Assembly: GCF_013744875.1 (NCBI RefSeq)
Contig: NZ_CP059399.1
Location: 3,286,001-3,350,000, forward strand
Direction of reading: 5' to 3'
From: Nocardia huaxiensis
GTDB lineage: Bacteria > Actinomycetota > Actinomycetes > Mycobacteriales > Mycobacteriaceae
DNA length: 64,000 nucleotides
Shown: positions 31,159-44,500 of the stretch, piece by piece
How the letters are laid out: each line of letters opens with the position of its first letter
Position numbering within the stretch: position 1 is the first letter of the stretch
Notes under the pieces: generated by a model
The model's database searches: none
Seen by the model: only the letters and a program-made list of their open reading frames with translations
What the model was told of the DNA's origin: nothing
Made by a program: the position numbers and the translations under genes

Positions 31159-32523
31159 TCAGCCTTTCCGTACGGCCGGTTCCGGCCGGGTCAGTTCACG
31201 GGACAGGATTTCGAGCGAATCATCGGCGAGTTGCCGGGCGCGGGCGTCGGAGACCGCGCCCTCGATGTAGGTGAAATTCCAGTGCAGCACACCGTGACTG
31301 GTGTTCACGGTGGCCACGAAGTAGCCGCTGATCGAGATGCCGGCAATGAACTGCGCACCCGAAAGCACCCAGTCCCCGGCCTTTTCGGGGAAGTCGTAGC
31401 GGCCGATATTGGAGATGCACACATTGCCCGGACCGCGCTGGTCCAGCAGCGCCACCGTGCGGGCCGAGGCGGACACCGACTCCGGCGTGGCCAGGCGCAG
31501 CAGGGCGATCAGGGCCAGGTGCTGGCGGAAACGTTTGCGGCGCAGCAGGTCCTGATTGAGCTCGCGGGCGACGTCCCACAGGTCGACCTCCCCGAATCGC
31601 GGGAAGGACGGGACCGTGCAGACGTAGGCCCCGGCCTCGTCAGGGCTCACCACGGGGTGCAGTTCGCCCCGGAAGTCGATGGGTGAACCGATGCCGATCC
31701 GGCCGTTCTGCCCCGGCGCGACGGCCCGGCCCAGGGCCAGCGCCATGGCGGCGGTCAGCGCGCCGTGCACCGTCACACCCTCGGCGCGGCAGCGCTCGAT
31801 CAGCGCTTCCAGCTGGTCGCCGGACAATTCGCGATGCCACAGGCGGGTGCGGCGGGAGTGCGCGTCCACCACGGTCTGCGGTTCGAGCCGGCGGGGACGG
31901 GTCACCAGCGACACCGCCTGGTCGGCGATCGCGGTGCCGACGGCCCGGATCAGGCCGCGCACACCCTGGAATCCGCTGGGCAGCAACTCCTCCAGGGGCG
32001 GCAGGGGCGGCCGATGCGCGGCGGGTCCATCCGGCGGGTTCCCGGCGGCGTACTCGACCAGATCGCGCAGCAGCGCCAAGGCCGTTGTGCCGTCGGCGAT
32101 CACATGCGAGACCGTCAGGATCAGGTCGTGGTACTCGCCCGGAGTTCCGGGCTGATGGGCGATATCGACGATCCGGGCCAGCGGGCGGGTGCGCCAGTCC
32201 AGTGCGGTGCCCAGTTCGGTGGTATCGACCTCGTACTCCCAGGCGTCGGTGGCGGCGGCGGTGGGAGTGACCGTGCGAATGGGGATTTCGGGGTTGTAGA
32301 CCGGTACGAATTCCGGATTCCTCCCCTCCGCGTCGGCCGCGATGCTCACCCGCAGCAGCGGATGCTCCGCGGCCAGGTCGGCCGCCGCTCGGGTCAGCGC
32401 CGATTCTGCCAGCGCACCGGAAAGCCGTACGCGGGCAATAACATTCAAGGGCGAGATCTGATCGGCGATCCAGTACCACCGCTCCATCGGGCTCAGTGGC
32501 CGGTGCACCTCGGCTACCGTCAT
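31159..32523 (-). CDS. PapA5-type acyltransferase (condensation-domain superfamily)
   Basis: 454 residues, ATGA overlap with the megasynthase stop. The catalytic HxxxD motif is HVIADGTTALALL (His about 140). The C-terminal half has the family segment NVCISNIGRYDFPEKAG and a DFGE-like region. PapA5-type enzymes esterify carrier-bound methyl-branched acyl chains onto alcohols, as in mycobacterial dimycocerosates. Directly behind a fully reducing methylmalonyl PKS, it likely transfers a PKS-derived or other acyl group to the product's hydroxyl, perhaps the predicted serine. The acceptor is inferred. Confidence 0.88.
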   Translation of the reverse strand: MTVAEVHRPLSPMERWYWIADQISPLNVIARVRLSGALAESALTRAAADLAAEHPLLRVSIAADAEGRNPEFVPVYNPEIPIRTVTPTAAATDAWEYEVDTTELGTALDWRTRPLARIVDIAHQPGTPGEYHDLILTVSHVIADGTTALALLRDLVEYAAGNPPDGPAAHRPPLPPLEELLPSGFQGVRGLIRAVGTAIADQAVSLVTRPRRLEPQTVVDAHSRRTRLWHRELSGDQLEALIERCRAEGVTVHGALTAAMALALGRAVAPGQNGRIGIGSPIDFRGELHPVVSPDEAGAYVCTVPSFPRFGEVDLWDVARELNQDLLRRKRFRQHLALIALLRLATPESVSASARTVALLDQRGPGNVCISNIGRYDFPEKAGDWVLSGAQFIAGISISGYFVATVNTSHGVLHWNFTYIEGAVSDARARQLADDSLEILSRELTRPEPAVRKG

Positions 32524-35500
32524 CGGTTGCCCACCTCCGCATTCCGGGATTCGGCGCGATCGAGGACCGCGGCCAGCTGCCGGGCCACCTCGACCACGTG
32601 GGGACGAGACATCATGGTCAGGTGATCGCCCGGGACGGCGACCACCTCGAGTTCCCGTGCCGCCCAGCGATCCCAGCCATTGGTGGGACTGTCGAACATG
32701 CTGCCCACCCGATGGTGTGCGGCGTGCGCGGCGGGCGGCAGGGCATCGCGAGCCCGCAGCACCACGAGGTCGCGGTCCAGCGGGGTCATCGGATAGCGCA
32801 CGGTGGCTTCGTAATTGGCGCGGAAGACCCCGTACAGGCGGCGGATCAGCTGCGGTGAGGCGTCACCGCCGACAATGCCGCGGGCAATGGCCCGGGACAG
32901 GATCACCTCGAACAGTTCGTCCGAGGTGGTTGCGGTGGTGTCGAATTCCTCCGGGCTCGCCTGCGGGCCGTGGGCGTACCAGAGCAGCTCGGTGAAGAAC
33001 CAGACGATGAGATCCCGCTCCGGGATCGGGGTCATCGGGGCGTCACCCAGGCAGATGGTGTCCAGCAGCACGAGCTGTGCGAGATCCTGCTCCGGGAGCC
33101 GGCGCGCCATCTCCAGCGCCACGTATCCGCCGAACGACCAGCCCGCTAGGTGGTACGGGCCATCGGGGTGGGTGCGGCGGATCGCTTCGATGTAGGAGCA
33201 GGCGAGTTCGGTCATATCGTCGAGCGGCGTGGTGCCCGGTTCGATGCCGGTTGCCCGGATACCGTAAACCGTTCGCCCGGCCAGGTTTTCGGCCAGCTCG
33301 ACGTAGCAGAGCACATTGCCGCCGATGGGGTGCACCAGGAACACCGGTGCCCGGTCCGGATCGCCGGTGCGCAGCGGCACCAGTGCATCGAAGGAGTCTT
33401 GTACCCCGCCTGCCCGCACCACGGTCGCCAGTCCGGCGGCCGTGGGGGTGGAGATGAAGGTCTCCAGCGGAATGTCCACGCCCCAGCGGTTGCTGATCGT
33501 CATGGCCGCGCGCATGGCTCCCACCGATGTGCCACCGGCCTCGAAGAAGCTCGTATCCGCGGAAAATGCGGTGGCACCGGCGAATTCGGCGAGCACCTCG
33601 GCAATGGCCCGCTCCTGCTCATCGGCGGGTGCGCGGCCCACGGCCGGCTGCTGCCGGGCCTGGACGGTGGCCGCCGCGCGCAGGGCATGATCGTCGCGCT
33701 TTCCGTTCGGCAGGACCGGTATCGCCTCGAGCCAGTGATAGCGGGTTGGAATCATGTAGTGCGGCAGTACTTTCCGCAGTTCGGCGGAGACCGTCGAGGG
33801 CTCGGGACGATCCGCGCCACCGACCAGGAAGGCCGCCAGCACCGCGTCGATCCCATCCCGCTCCAAGGGCAGCACCGCCGCCGACTCGACCCCGGGCACC
33901 CGCGTCAAGGCGAGTTCCACCTCGGCACACTCGATCCGGTAACCACGCACCTTCACCTGGGTATCGCCGCGACCGAGCCACACCAGCTCACCGCCCGGCA
34001 GCTCGACCCCGAGATCGCCGGTGCGATAGAGACGTTCACCGTTCTCGGTGGCGATGAACCGCTGTGCGGTGAGCGCGGCACGGTTCTCGTAGCCCTGTGC
34101 CAGGCAGGCGCCGCCGAGGTAGATCTCCCCGGTGACACCCCGCGCCACCGGTCGCAGCTCTGAATCGAGCACCCGCACCCGCACCCCGTCGATGGGGCGG
34201 CCGATAGGGGGCAGCGCCGGATATCGGTTCGGCTCCCCCGACATCGAATACGCCGTGGTGACATGGCATTCCGTCGGCCCGTACTGGTTCTCCAGCACCA
34301 ACCCCGGATTCGCCGCACACAGCGCCCGAATCTCCGGCGTGACCCGCAGCTGATCCCCCGACGAGAGCAGCGCGGTCAGCGTGGTCGGGAACTCGCGTGT
34401 GGCAACGGCGGCCTCCGCCAGCCCCTGCAAGGCCACGAACGGCAGATGCAATCGCTCCACCCCGCCGTCGATCACCGTGCGCAACAACGCAACCGGATCG
34501 ATCCGCCGCTTCTCCGAAATCAGTCGCAGCGTCCCGCCCCCACACAGTGTGGAGAAGATCTCCTGCAATGACACATCGAAACCGAGCGGCGCGTACTGCA
34601 ACGTCACAGCGCCGGCGCCGGTCGCTGCCCGCAACTGCCAGTCGACGAGATTCGCCAGCGCCCCATGGCGCATGACGACACCCTTCGGCGCGCCGGTGCT
34701 GCCGGAGGTGAACAGCACATACGCGGCCGAATCCGGATGCAGCACCGGAGGAATCCACTCCCGGGCACCCGCGTCGCCTGCTGCGGGCGCGGTGGGCGGC
34801 AGCAGGTCGGCGGTGCGGGAGATCACGTGTGCCGGTGTCGCCTGCGCGAGTACCGCTGCCCGGCGCTCGGCCGGATAGCTGGGATCGATCGGAACCAGGG
34901 CGGCCCCGGCGCGCATGATGCCGAGGACGACAGCCACGAGTTCGGGGGAGCGGTCCAGCCGGACGGCCACGCGGTCGCCGGGTTTCACGCCGTCGGCGCC
35001 GAGACGCGCGGCGATGAGCTCGCTCGTGTCGGCGAGACGGCGGTACGTCCACGACTCGCCATCGTCCACCAGCGCGACGCGTTCGGGGTGTCGTCCGGCG
35101 GCCTGCTCGACGAGGCGCACCACGTCGGTGGCTCGCGCCGCGTCCAGGTCCACCGTCTGCTCGGGCGAGCGGGCCAGCGCTGCCAGGATGCCGCTGAACA
35201 GCTGGGCGTACTCGTCGCACTGGGCGGCGGTGATCCCGTCGTCGCCGGCCGAGACGCGCAGCACCAGATTGTCGCTGCGAGGGTCGACGGCGGCTGTCAC
35301 CAGCAGGGCGAAGTTCGTCTGCTCGTCGATATCGACGCCGGTGATCTCCACCTCGGGGACGCCGACCAGTTCGGCGAAGCCGTGGTAGTCGACGTAGTTG
35401 AAGGCGGTGTCGAACAGCGGGCCGCCGTGGTCGGCGATCATGGCGCGCAGCGGGAATCGGCGGTGCCGGTGGCTTTCGCGCAGCTGCCGATCGACGGCGC

Positions 35501-38500
35501 GTGCGGTGTCGGCCCAGGTCGCGGCGGTGCTGTTCGGGTCGAGACGCAACGGCAGGGTGTTGAGGAACAGGCCCGCGACCTGATCGCCGCCCGGCCGTGC
35601 GGGCCGGGCGTGCGTGATCACGCCGGTGAGCACGTCGGTCGCCCCGGACATGGCGCGCACGGTCAGCAGGTGGGCGGTCGCCAGGAGGGCCTTGGGCGCG
35701 AGGCCCTGCACGGCGGATGCGGTTCGGACGGCTCGCCGCAGCCAGTGCGGGAGCACCAGCGTGCTCGTGCTGGGGCCGGTTTCGTCCTGGGGCAGGTACG
35801 GCCGGGCGGAGGGGATGGTGCCGGGTGTGGCGTCGGCGAGCAGTTCCTGCCAGTACCGGCGGGCCGCCGGATCGCGTTCTGCCGCCTGTTCGTCACGGGC
35901 GTACTCGGCGAGTAGAGCCGGTGTGTGCGAGGCGGATTCGATTGCGGGGACCGGGAGGCCGATGCGGTGCAGATAGTCCTGGAGGAGTTCGCGGACGAGG
36001 GTGGCCACGCTCCAGCCGTCGAGGATGGCGTGGTGGAAGTGCAGGGTCAGGGTGACGCCGTCGTCGGCCGGGGTGACGTGAAGATGATGCAGGGGTGCGG
36101 CATTCGGCACGTAGGCGTCGAAGTCGAGGTCGTCCTCGGCGCCGATGGTGAGCGCGTCCGGCACGCTGTGGTGCACCAGCTGTAGCGGGATGGAGCGGCC
36201 GGTGAGATCGAAGTCCGAGCGCAGCGCCGGATGGCGTCGCACCAGGGCGGAATACGCCGCCCGGAAGGGTTCCCGCTGCCAGGGCAGACGTAGTCGGTAG
36301 CGGAAAACGTCCTGGTAGAGGGTGGATTCGCCGTGTTGCAGGCTGTGGTAGAGCATGCCCAGCTGCAGGGCCGTCGCTGGGAAGGCATCGGCCACACCGG
36401 TGAGGGAGGCGCGGTCGATGAGCGGGACGGTCTCCAGCGGAGCGGTCACCGCCGGACCCGCGGCGATCTGCCGGGTGGCGGCGCGGGCCAGGTCGGCGAT
36501 GGTCGGGCGGGTGAAGAGCTCGTCCAGGTCGACGTCCAGGCCACGCTGTTCGGCGGCGGTGCGCAGTCGCAGCGCGAGAATGGAATCGCCACCGGCGCTG
36601 AAGAAGTCGTCGTGCACGCCGATGCCGGCCGGATCGCGATCCAGCACCTGCGCCCAGAGCCGCACGAACTCGCGCTCGATCTCGGTGCGGGCAGCCACGA
36701 TTCCCGTCGTCGGTCGATCGGCGGCAGGCAGGGCCTTGCGGTCGACCTTGCCGCTGCGTGTGAGCGGCAGTTCGTCCAGGAACTGGATGCGCGACGGAAT
36801 CATGTAGGCGGGCAGGAGCCGTGTCAGATGTGCGGTCACGTCCTCGGCCCTGGCGGTGCCGACCACATAGGCCACCAGGCCGATCCCGCCGTCTGCGGTG
36901 CGCTCGTCGATCACGACGCTCGCGCGCACGCCGGGGCAGGAACCGAGCCGATTCTCGATCTCGCCCAGCGTGATTCGGTTGCCGCGCACCTTGACCTGGT
37001 CGTCGAGTCGGCCGAAGTACTCCAGGGTGCCGTCGGCCAGCCAGCGGGCCAGATCGCCGGTGCGGTAGCGGCGGCCGCCGGGGGCCGTCGAATCCTGAAC
37101 GAAGGCGGCCAGAGTCTGCTCGGGTTGCCCCAGATAGCCGCGGGCCACGCCGATTCCGGCGATGTTCAGTTCACCCGGCACTCCGATCGGGGTGCGGCGG
37201 CCGCGTGAATCCAGCACGGACAGTGCGACATTGTCGATCGGACGGCCGATGGGCACGGTGTCGATCCAGTCCGCGCCGGTGGGCGGATCCCAGTGGGAGA
37301 CATCCACGGTGGCCTCGGTGGGGCCGTAGAGGTTGGCCAGCCGGATATCCAGGCCCAGTCGTGCGCAGAGCTTCCGGAAGCGGTTCACCAGAGCCGGAGT
37401 GAGCGCCTCGCCGCTGCACACCACCAGGCGCAGCGACGCGAGATCAGTGGCCGAATCGGCGGTTTCGGTGAGGTGATCGAGGAACGGCCCGAGCATGGAC
37501 GGTACGAAATGCAGCACCGTCACGCCGTGGCGGCCGACGGCCTCGGCCATGGCGCGCGGATCGCGCTCGGCGCCGGGAGCGAGCACCGCGGCGCGGGCGC
37601 CGGTCATCGCCCACCACAGCAGTTCCCACACCGAGACATCGAAGGTGGCGGGTGTCTTGTGCAGCACCACATCGGCTTCGGTGAGCCGATACCGGCGCTG
37701 CATCCATTCCAGCCGGTTGACGACCGAAAGGTGCTCGATCATCACGCCTTTGGGGGTTCCGGTGGAACCGGAGGTGTAGATGACGTAGGCGAGGTCGGTG
37801 GAGCGGGTGGTACTGCGCACCGGGGCTTCGGTGTGCAGCGCCGGATCGGGGTCGATCCGGCGGATCCCGAGTTCGGTTGCCAGTTCCTCGAATTCGGGCC
37901 CGGCGATGATCATCCGCGCACCCGATCCCGTCACCAGCTCGCGCACGCGCAGTTCCGGGTGATCCACGCCGATCGGCACATACGCGCCGCCGGCCATGAG
38001 CACGGCGTGCACGGCGACCACGGATTCTGCGCTGCGCGGCAGGATCACCGGAACACTCTGCTCCGGGCGCAGGCCCGCATTGCGCAGGGTGGCGGCCAAT
38101 CCTCGGGCCCGAGTGCCGAATTCGGCGTAATCCAGGCTCCAGGTGGTGCCGTCGGGCCCGTCGCCGACCAGCGCGGTCAGGTCGGGTGTGCGTTCGAGCT
38201 GCGCGGCGATCAGCTGATCGACGGTGGCATCCGGATCGAGCGGTTGGCACGGTCCCGTCTCGAAGTTCGCGATCTGTTCCCGCTCGGCCGCCGAGAGCAA
38301 GGCCAGCTCACCGACAGCACGGTCCGGTTCGGTCAGCGAGGCTTCGATGAGCGTGAGCACCTGCCGCAGCGCGGTGCGGAACGGGAAGTTCTCGTCGAAA
38401 ACATCATCGGCATAGAAGATGTCGACATCCAGCGACCCGTCGCGCTCGTAATCGCGGGCCACGATATTCACCACATCGAGGGAGTAGCCCGCCGACAGCA

Positions 38501-41500
38501 GTTCGGCCTCGCCGCCGATGGCCTCCGAGCCGGCCAGATCCGGCACTGCCACATAGGAATACGTGACATCGAACAGCGAACCGTTCGTGAAGCCGTTCTC
38601 CCGCAGCGCACTGTGCAGATCACCGGCCGGGAAACGCTGGTGCGCCTGTAGTTCCCACACCGCGCTCGCGGCACCCGCCGACAGCTCCAGCACCGGCCGA
38701 TCCTCATCGACCGGAATCCGCAGCGGCAGCATGTTCACCATGTCGCAGACGGTGCGGAACTCCTCCGGCGTCTGCCGGTTGAGCATCGGCACACCCAGCA
38801 CGATGTCGCCGTCCCGGTGAATCCGCCGCAGGTACGCCGCGATAGCCGTTGCGGTGTAGGCGAATACGGTCCGCCCCGTAGCGCGAATGCGATCCACCGC
38901 AGCCTTGTCGAAATGCAGGCTGTGCTTGTGCCGCCGATGGGTGGCCACGGTCGCCGCACGGGCGAACAGCGCCGGTTCGACCCCGTCCAGCTGCGCGAGC
39001 AGACTCGCGCGATCCTTGCCCCATTCCTCCGAATCCCGGTAGCGCTGTAGCTCGTTCACGATCTCGAGATAGCCGGGCGAGGGCAGCTCGGCGGCGGCCG
39101 AACCGAGGTAGTCGGCACACAGCTGCCGGATAACCAGCGCCGAGGACCAGCCGTCCGCCACCGCATGATGGAAACGCCCGTACAGCACGAAGGAATCGGT
39201 GTCATCGACGAGGATCACCAGCTCCGACAGCGGACCATCCAGCGGCAGCACCGCATCGGTCCGCCGCCGCATCCACTCCTCGGCCGCGCGCCTCGGGTCG
39301 GATGCACCGGTGCAATCGACGATCTCGACCGCCGGAACCTCCGGGCTGATCCACTGCGTCATGGCCGCCGCATCGACCCGCATACGCAGCGCCTCATGCC
39401 GTTCCGCGCTGCGCCGGACACACCCGCGCATGCGCTCGGCATCGAGCGCGCCCATGATGCGCAGGTACCCGCCGACCTGCGTCAGCGGCAGATCCGGATA
39501 GCGCAGCCCCACCGCGACGATGTCGGTCTGGTAGCGGGTGAGCGGCCAGGTCGGCGGCGGGGCGATTCCGGGGTCGCCGACTACACCGTTCTCGGCGGCC
39601 TGCAATGGATCCCGGCCAAAAGCATGCCGGGATGACGAGGGTGTGGCGTGCGGGGAGGACGAGGGTGTGGCGTGCGGGGAGGACGAGGGTGCCGCCTGGC
39701 CGGATGACGAGGGCGGGAGGGCGGGGGGCTCCGCGTCTATGAGTGCGAACATCTCCTCATCGGTGAGAGCGGGGGTGTTGCTGCCGCTCAGTGCGGCCGT
39801 GGTGGTGCCGAGGAGGCCGGGGGCCACCGTGTTCAAGGCTTGCGCGAGGCGTTCGATCGCCTCGGCCAATTCCGGCTGTTCGGCGGGTATGTCGCCGAGG
39901 TCGTCGCCCAGGTCGTCCAGGTGATCGGTCAGGGCGGCGATCTGTGTGCGGACCGCTTCCGTGGGATCCGGTGGAGGCGGGGCGATTTGGGTGCGGATGT
40001 GCTCCGCGAGGGCGACCGGGGTGGCGTGGTCGAAGACGACCGTGGTGGTGAGCTGCAACCCGGTCGCGGCCTGTAGCCGGTTGCGGAACTCCACCGCGCC
40101 GAGCGAATCGAAGCCGAGATCCTTGAACGGGGTGGACGGGGTGATGGCTTCGGGGCCGTCGTGACCCAGTACGGCCGCGGCCACGGAGCGCACGGTGGCG
40201 AGGACGACCTGTTGCTGTTCGGCAGCCGTGAGTCCGGTGAGACGCTGCGCCAGCCCGTTCGACGAATCTGACTGTGCCGCAGCCGATGCCGACCGACGGG
40301 TGGCCTGCACCAGGCCGCGCAGGATGGACGGGATCGCATTCGCGTCGGCGTCGGCCGCGCGCCGCAGGGCCGCGAGATCGAGGCGGGCGGGGACCATGAG
40401 ACCGCGGCCGGTGGTGAGGGCGGCGTCGAACAGGGCCAGGCCCTGCGCGGCGGTCATGGGGACGAAACCGGAGCGGCTCATGCGGGCGCGGTCGCGCTCG
40501 TCCAGGTGGCCGGTCATGCCGGTGGCGTCGGCCCACCAACCCCAGGCCAGGGACAGGGCGGGCAGGGAACGCTGGCGGCGGTGCTGGACCAGTGCGTCGA
40601 GGAAGACATTGCCGGCGGCGTAGTTGGCCTGGCCGGGGGAGCCGAGCAGGCCCGCCGCCGAGGAGAAGAGCACGAAGGCGGCGAGATCCAGGCGCTCGGT
40701 GGCGCGGTGCAGGTTCCAGGCCGCATCGACCTTGGGGCGCAAGGCGATTGCCAGCTGCTCCGGGGTCATGGCGGTGAGGACGGTGTCGGACAGGACGCCC
40801 GCCGCGTGGATGACCGCGGTCAGCGGGTGCTCGGGGGCGATATCGGCCAGCACCGCCTCGAGGGCCGCCCGATCGGAGGTGTCGCAGGCGGCGATGCGCA
40901 CCTGCGCCCCCAATTCGGCCAGCTCCGTGGCCAATTCGGTGGCCCCGTCGGCGGCGAGGCCACGACGGCTGAGCAGCACCAGGTTTCGGATGTTGTGCTC
41001 GGAGATCAGGTGGCGGGCGAACAGCGCGCCGAGAACGCCGGTGCCACCGGTGATCAGAACCGTGCCGTCCGGATTCAACGCGGTGGGCAGGCGCAGCGCC
41101 AGCTTGCCGGTGTGCCGGGCCTGGCTGAGGTAGCGCAGGGCCTCCGGTGCGCGCCGCACATCCCACACCGAGACTGGAAGGGGTTGCAGCGTACCGGCTT
41201 CGAACATGGTCAGGAGCTCGGCCAGCATTTCCTGGACCCGGTCCGGACCGGCCTCGAACAGATCGAAGGCCCGGTAGCGCACACCCGGATACTGCGCGGC
41301 GATCTGCTCCGGGTCCCGGATATCGGTCTTGCCCATCTCCAGGAACCGGCCACCACGCGGCAGCAGCCGCAGGGACGCGTCCACGAATTCCCGTGCCAGC
41401 GAATCGAGTACGACATCCACGCCCGCACCGCCGGTGGCGGACAGGAACCGCTGCTCGAACTCGACGGTGCGGGTATTGCCGATGTGCTGCTCGTCGAAGC

Positions 41501-44500
41501 CCATGGCGCGCAAGGTGTTCTGCTTGCCCGGGCTGGCCGTGGCGTACACCTCCACGCCCCAGGCGCGGGCCAGCTGGATCGCCGCCATGCCCACACCGCC
41601 CGTGGCGGCATGCACGAGAAGCGTTTCCCCGCTGCGCAATCCGGCCAGATCCCGCAGACCGAAGTAGGCGGTCATGAACACCGCCGAAGTGGTGGCCGCC
41701 TGCTCGAAGGTCCAAGCGTCCGGGAACCGCCCCAGATACCGCTGATCGGTGATGACCTGCGGGCCGATGCCCTCGAAGATGCCCATCACCCGATCACCCG
41801 GCCGCAGTCCGGTCACATCGTCGGCGACCTCTACGACCACACCCGCACCCTCACCGCCGATGTCGGCGCGCGGGTCGGCGTACACGCCCAGCGCGATCAT
41901 CACATCGCGGAAGTTCACGCCCGTGGCGCGCACCGCGACCCGCACCTCACCGGCCGCGAGCGCCCGATCGACTTCGGGCCATTCCTCCACCGACAGCCCG
42001 GCCCCGTCGAGCGTCCCGCGCCCCCGCGTGCGCAGCCGCCAGCGCGGTTCCGCTGTCGCCCCGATATTCCCGATCAGATCGGTGTCCGCACGCACCAGAC
42101 GCGGCGCGAACGCCAACCCGCGCCGCACCGCCAACTGCGCTTCACCACTGGCCACCGACGCGGCGACGGCGTCCTGCCAGACCTCCGGAGCATCGGTGTC
42201 CACGAGGAGAATTCGGCCGGGATTCTCGGTCTGCGCCGACCGCAGCAGCCCCCAGCCGGGCGCGTGCTCCAGATCGAGGACATCCTCACCCTCGGCCACC
42301 GACACCGCGCGGGCGGTCACCACGACCAGCGTCGACGAGCTGAACCGTTCGTCGGCCAGCCATTCCTGAACACGCGACAGCAGCGTGGCAAGTTCGGCGT
42401 GCACTGTTGCGGCCATGGCCGGCTCGGTGTCCACTACGCCGGCCGCAGGGGATTCCATCCCGTAGCGCAGGACGGTGATCGGGCGGGCCGGGATGTCGGC
42501 GGCGAGGGGGAGCTCAGCCCACTCGCGTGTGTTCGGGGCGGCGCCGGTGATCTGCACCGGCTGCCAGTCGACGCCGTGCAGGCCGTCGCGGGCGGTCGTC
42601 GTGTGTGCGGCCAGCTGGCTGCGGGAGATCGAGCGCAGCACCAGGGCGTCGATGGCGGCGACGGGTGCGCCTGCGGCATCGAACAATTCGAGTGCGACTC
42701 GCTCCTCGCCGCGCGGGAGGATGCGCACGCGCAGGGCCGTCGCGCCCACCGCGTAGACGGAGACGCCCTCCCAGGAGAAGGGCAGGCGGATGCGGTCCGG
42801 GTCGCCGGTGCTCAGCTGACCACCGAAGCCGAGTGCGTGCAGGGCCGCGTCCAGCAGGGCCGGGTGAACGGCGAATTTGTCCGCGCCGGGAGCGGATTCG
42901 GGAAGGGCGACGTCGGCGAGCACCGTGTCACCGGTCCGCCAGGCGGCGCGCAGGCCACGGAAGGAGGGCCCGTACTCGTACCCCTCGTCGCCCAGCCGGT
43001 CGTAATGGCGGGAGATATCGATGGATTCGGCAGTCGGCGGCGGCCAGGCGCCCAGGGTCCCGGTGGGGGCGGCATCGGCGGCGACAGCGCCCTCCGCGTG
43101 CCGACTCCACGCGGCCGAATCATCCTCTGCCGGACGAGAATAGATGCGAACGGGCCGAGCGCCGGTGGCAAGCGGCTCGGCCACCACCACGCGCAGGGTG
43201 AGTCCACCCTGCTGCGGCAGCACGAGCGGCTCGCTCAGCACGAGTTCCGCCACACGCGGATGCCCGGTCTGCTCACCGGCATACAACGCCAGCTCGGTGA
43301 GCGCGGCACCCGGCAGCAGCACGGTGCCGTGCACCGCGTGATCGGCCAGCCAGGGATGGGTATCCAGTCCCAGCCGCCCGGTGAAGGTCACCGCTGCCGA
43401 TTCTGGATCATGTAGTGCCGCAGCGAGAATCGGATGTCCGAGCGGCGTGAGCCCCAGCCCCGCGCCGTCGCCGGAACCGCCGTCGTCGGTGATCCAGTAG
43501 CGCTTGTGCTGGAAGGCATAGGTGGGCAGGGCGATTCGCCGAGCACCGAGCGCGGACAGTCGTGCGCTCCAGTCCGGTGTGAGTCCGCGAACCTGGGCCT
43601 GCCCGGCGGACAATAGGAATCGCCGCATCCCGCCGTCGTCTCGGCGCAGCGATTCCACCACCGCGGCTTCCGCGCCCCAGCCGGCGATGTCCAGGGTGTC
43701 CTGAATCGCGGTGGTGAGCACGGGATGCGGGCTCACCTCGAGGAACGCGCGGTACCCCAGCTCACCCGCGGCCCGCACGGCCTCCTGGAAGCGCACCCGC
43801 TGCCGCAGATTCCGATACCAGTACTCAGTTCCGAGCTCGCCGGTGCTGATCCGCCCGCCGGTCACCGTGGAGAAGAACGCCACATCGCTGACCTTCGCCT
43901 GCACCCCGGCCAGCTCGGAATGCACTGCCGCACTGATTGATTCGACATGCGCCGAATGCGAGGCGTAGTCCACCGGTATCCGCCGCACCCGCAGCCCGCG
44001 CTCCTCGCCCACCGCGACCAGCTCGTCGCACGCGCCGGAATCACCCGAAACCACCACCGCGGCAGGACCATTGACCGCCGCGACCGACAGCCGCCCCTGC
44101 CACGGCTCGATCAGCTCGGCAACCTCATCGGGCGTGAGCGCCACCGACACCATGCCGCCGCGTCCGGCCAAGGCCGTGATCGCCCTGCTGCGCAACGTCA
44201 CCACTCGCGCCGCATCCGCCAGACTCAACGCCCCCGCGATGTACGCCGCCGCGATCTCCCCCTGCGAATGCCCGATGACAGCCGCCGCCCGAACCCCCAT
44301 CGACTCCCACAGCTTCGCCAGCGAAGTCATCACCGCGAACAGCGCGGGCTGCACCACATCCACCCGCTCCAGATCCGCCGCCCCCGCCCGATTCCGCAGC
44401 ACATCGGTCAAAGACCACTCCACATGCGCCGAGAATGCCCGCTCCACCTCCGCGATGTGGTCGGCGAAAACCGGTGCGCCGTCCAACAACTCACCGGCCA

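Noticed and set aside
39634..39691. Short regular repeats considered as a CRISPR array
   Set aside because: Units are directly abutting with no spacers, in frame inside the megasynthase gene.
40506..43415. A 969-codon plus-strand frame opposite the PKS module
   Set aside because: Antisense shadow of the AT-DH-ER-KR region; low-complexity composition and no motif.
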